Source: DASVHS01 sp038244815 (GTDB taxonomy: Bacteria; Acidobacteriota; Thermoanaerobaculia; Gp7-AA8). Taken from it: a stretch of DNA of 64,000 nt. Within the stretch, counting starts at the first letter, position 1, and each line of letters begins with the position of its first letter. A program made the translations under genes and the position numbers. Below the pieces are notes generated by a model. It searched no databases, had not been told where the DNA came from, and saw nothing but the letters and a program-made list of their open reading frames with translations. Where the stretch lies: assembly GCA_038244815.1 (NCBI GenBank), contig JBBRTB010000003.1, forward strand, positions 193,478-257,477, written 5' to 3'. Positions 63,698-64,000 of this stretch are shown piece by piece.

Positions 63698-63893
63698 ATT
63701 TTCGTCGCTCGCGCCGCGACGACAAGCCGATGATCACGTATCGTTCCTCACTTTCGGAATGATCCGGATCTGCGCTCGTGATCGATTCCCAGTCCTCGAA
63801 AACGGTCATCGCCTCGTCGAAGCTGACCCCGTGCTTCCGGAGATTCGTGGCCGAGTTATGCGCCGGATCGTTCTCGGTGAATACGAGGATCAC
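63687..63893 (-). pseudogene. BrnT-like toxin with internal deletion
   Basis: The frame carries NLRKHGVSFDEAMTVFED, HSESEERYVIIGLSS and RRERRKYG, the DUF497/BrnT pattern. The normal segment between GLSS and RRERR (about 24 residues, containing the catalytic-strand region) is missing. The N-terminus is also atypical and overlaps the end of the upstream ParE-like toxin. GTG 63893 is the likeliest start; TTG 63914 is possible. It is unlikely to make an active RNase. Confidence 0.65.
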
Positions 63894-64000
63894 GCCTGCT
63901 GTCGAGAACCGCAAGTACGATCACGTTGGAGCGTTCGATCAAGAAATAGACGAGGTAGGGAAATCGGCGGAGCACGGCACGGTGAACGTCACCATCGACC
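63856..64000 (-). CDS. ParE/RelE-family toxin, C-terminal part (runs off window)
   Basis: The last 47 residues read DVHRAVLRRFPYLVYFLIE, then VIVLAVLDSRRDPRIHRER, the usual C-terminal strands of a ParE/RelE-type toxin. The stop is TAA at 63856-63858. The 5' end and any antitoxin lie beyond the window edge. It probably inhibits gyrase or cleaves mRNA; the choice cannot be made from this end alone. Confidence 0.7.
   Translation of the reverse strand, partial: VDGDVHRAVLRRFPYLVYFLIERSNVIVLAVLDSRRDPRIHRERSGA

Overview
The window is GC-rich (visibly well above 60%), gene-dense DNA from a diderm (Gram-negative-type) bacterium. It carries an outer-membrane assembly gene pair (BamA and an OmpH/Skp chaperone), a LolD/FtsX-like ABC exporter, periplasmic proteases and signal-peptide-bearing secreted proteins. 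DUF4388, DUF1844, a zinc-ribbon/TPR membrane protein and multi-domain secreted proteins with Fn3 and beta-helix modules, together with frequent GTG/TTG starts, suggest Acidobacteriota or a relative. That placement is an inference from gene content, not from a marker gene. No rRNA, tRNA or CRISPR array was seen.

Layout. 1-8.5 kb: envelope biogenesis (OmpH, BamA), an M61 peptidase and a LytS/LytT-type two-component pair. 8.5-12.5 kb: small genes and a decayed TIM-barrel gene, a YihY/BrkB protein, and a DUF429 gene followed by a possible uracil-DNA-glycosylase-fold gene. 12.5-24.8 kb: a defence island on the minus strand. Its core is a six-gene, tightly overlapping operon: a PLD-SNF2 helicase, a RhuM-Fic protein, a 1522-residue type ISP-like methyltransferase fused to a LexA/S24-like domain, a TIGR04255 protein and two small unknown proteins. 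It is flanked by a broken DUF262 gene and a MntA-HepT toxin-antitoxin pair. 24.9-28 kb: a run of broken genes. 28-31 kb: phosphotransferase, YchF-like GTPase and DUF1801 genes. 31.3-35.5 kb: a 1406-residue secreted protein. 35.5-36.5 kb: repeats and a transposase remnant. 36.5-63.2 kb: mainly ordinary chromosomal genes (Lon, NrdR, HDAC-like deacetylase, glycosyltransferase, HtrA, ABC exporter, cytochrome-copper monooxygenase, cyclic-nucleotide sensor, PAP2, BrkB, cardiolipin synthase). 63.2-64 kb: repeats, a 6-phosphogluconate dehydrogenase remnant and toxin-antitoxin genes, one running off the edge.

Main interest. The large defence protein keeps every visible hallmark of a LexA-type self-cleaving domain (Ala-Gly bond, Ser and Lys). 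This raises the possibility of a restriction-modification system whose methyltransferase/target-recognition protein is cut on DNA damage. A second theme is gene decay: several accessory genes keep both ends but have lost an internal block, and others carry single-base frameshifts in homopolymer runs. A third is a set of intergenic repeats, one related to the motif GTCATTCCGAG and one built of short degenerate units arranged as inverted repeats.
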